Assembly (NCBI GenBank): GCA_934216615.1 | Contig: CAKQCB010000004.1 | Span: 124,001 to 188,000 of the forward strand | Length of the DNA: 64,000 nucleotides | Direction of reading: 5' to 3' | Origin: an uncultured Anaerolineae bacterium | GTDB lineage: Bacteria > Chloroflexota > Anaerolineae > Aggregatilineales > Phototrophicaceae | In this document: positions 63,743 through 64,000 of the stretch, one piece after another | Position numbering within the stretch: the stretch's first letter is position 1 | How the letters are laid out: every line of letters starts with the position of its first letter | Made by a program: the position numbers and the translations under genes | The notes under the pieces: generated by a model | What the model was told of the DNA's origin: nothing | Database searches by the model: none | The model's input: the letters and a program-made list of their open reading frames with translations, nothing else

Positions 63743-64000
63743 TTAAACAAAACTGATACTTCCCCCACCATATTTTAGCGCGTGGTAAGCAAGCGCCAGC
63801 GCGATCACATAATCATCATGCAAGCCTTCGGTCGCTGTAAAGCGATACCCTCCTCCCGGTAATTTCACCTGTATATATCCGACTAGCTCATGGATCAACG
63901 TTTCGTGGCGTGGAATACGAATTTGTTGATGTTCAAAGGCCACAGCCAGCGCATCGATGAGAGGTGCTTTGCTGACGGCGGTCATGCTGAAGGGGCGAAT
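63743..64000 (-). CDS. Phage terminase large-subunit-like protein, C-terminal part only
   Basis: The C-terminal 85 residues are visible; the gene continues past the right edge. KAPLIDALAVAFEHQQIRIP...ELVGYIQVKLPGGGYRFTATEGLHDDYVIALALAYHA matches the end of terminase/packaging nucleases (SK..LI..L..A......P, EL..Y......G......EG.HDD.V.ALALA). The HDD aspartates are nuclease metal ligands by family. It could be part of a prophage, gene-transfer agent or isolated remnant; only the neighbouring sequence would tell. The Met at 63985 is internal; the frame stays open to the edge. Confidence 0.8.
   Translation of the reverse strand: MRPFSMTAVSKAPLIDALAVAFEHQQIRIPRHETLIHELVGYIQVKLPGGGYRFTATEGLHDDYVIALALAYHALKYGGGSISFV

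Noticed and set aside
63743..63985. Calling an 80-residue complete gene at the right edge
   Set aside because: The frame is open to the window edge and residues before Met63985 (IAPFS) fit the terminase family, so it is a partial gene.

Overview
The window looks like a chromosomal piece of a Chloroflexota bacterium, probably close to Anaerolineae. This is inferred from gene content: FtsH and LeuRS with generic bacterial features, a homocysteine methyltransferase/MTHFR fusion, many Thr/Pro-rich lipoproteins, a ParB-like DUF4032-type protein, abundant REC-histidine kinase proteins and modular palindromic repeats. Nothing in the window fixes the species. Base composition is roughly balanced, coding density is high and both strands are used. 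The left edge cuts a ferredoxin-NADP reductase-like gene. The right edge cuts a phage terminase-like gene next to an AT-rich stretch.

Layout. 1-9,700: partial oxidoreductase; a 1,600-residue STAND NTPase with three copies of an unrecognised C-terminal domain; a polytopic GT-C-like membrane protein; a DoxX-type protein; tRNA-Ala(GGC) with its own promoter and terminator, preceded by a tRNA 5' fragment. 9,700-20,800: leuS, a nucleotidyltransferase-GHMP kinase fusion, a cyclic-nucleotide-binding/PH-domain membrane protein, MarR, homoserine dehydrogenase, a REC-histidine kinase, surE. 21,000-31,700: ParB-like protein, first repeat cluster, msrA behind a two-component pair, a secreted beta-propeller, homocysteine methyltransferase/MTHFR, two related one-helix proteins, adenosine deaminase. 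31,700-36,800: metH and a CxxCH sensor behind a clear SAM-I riboswitch with promoter and terminator. 36,900-48,700: membrane stress proteins, ftsH, an FHA protein, second repeat cluster, an asnB/O-antigen-ligase operon, a DtxR regulator, an apparently truncated tmRNA 5' end abutting a repeat copy, oligoendopeptidase F. 48,800-62,800: lipoprotein, a threonine synthase fused to a phospho-receiver and followed by a REC-histidine kinase, EamA transporter, acetyltransferase, two glycosyltransferases, M14 peptidase, a Ser/Thr kinase with a large outer domain, a TIR protein. 62,800-64,000: AT-rich intergenic DNA with a strong terminator, a zinc-ribbon protein and the terminase fragment.

Themes. Methionine-cycle genes (metH, MTHFR fusion, adenosine deaminase) cluster around one SAM riboswitch, whose first gene is not an enzyme but a membrane sensor with a haem-type CxxCH. 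Two threonine-pathway genes, hom and thrC, each stand next to a REC-histidine kinase of the same design, and the threonine synthase carries its own receiver; this is the most unusual arrangement in the window. The STAND NTPase and the TIR protein are of the type found in bacterial conflict or immunity systems, but neither has a complete recognised defence operon around it. A modular palindromic repeat family occurs at five loci.
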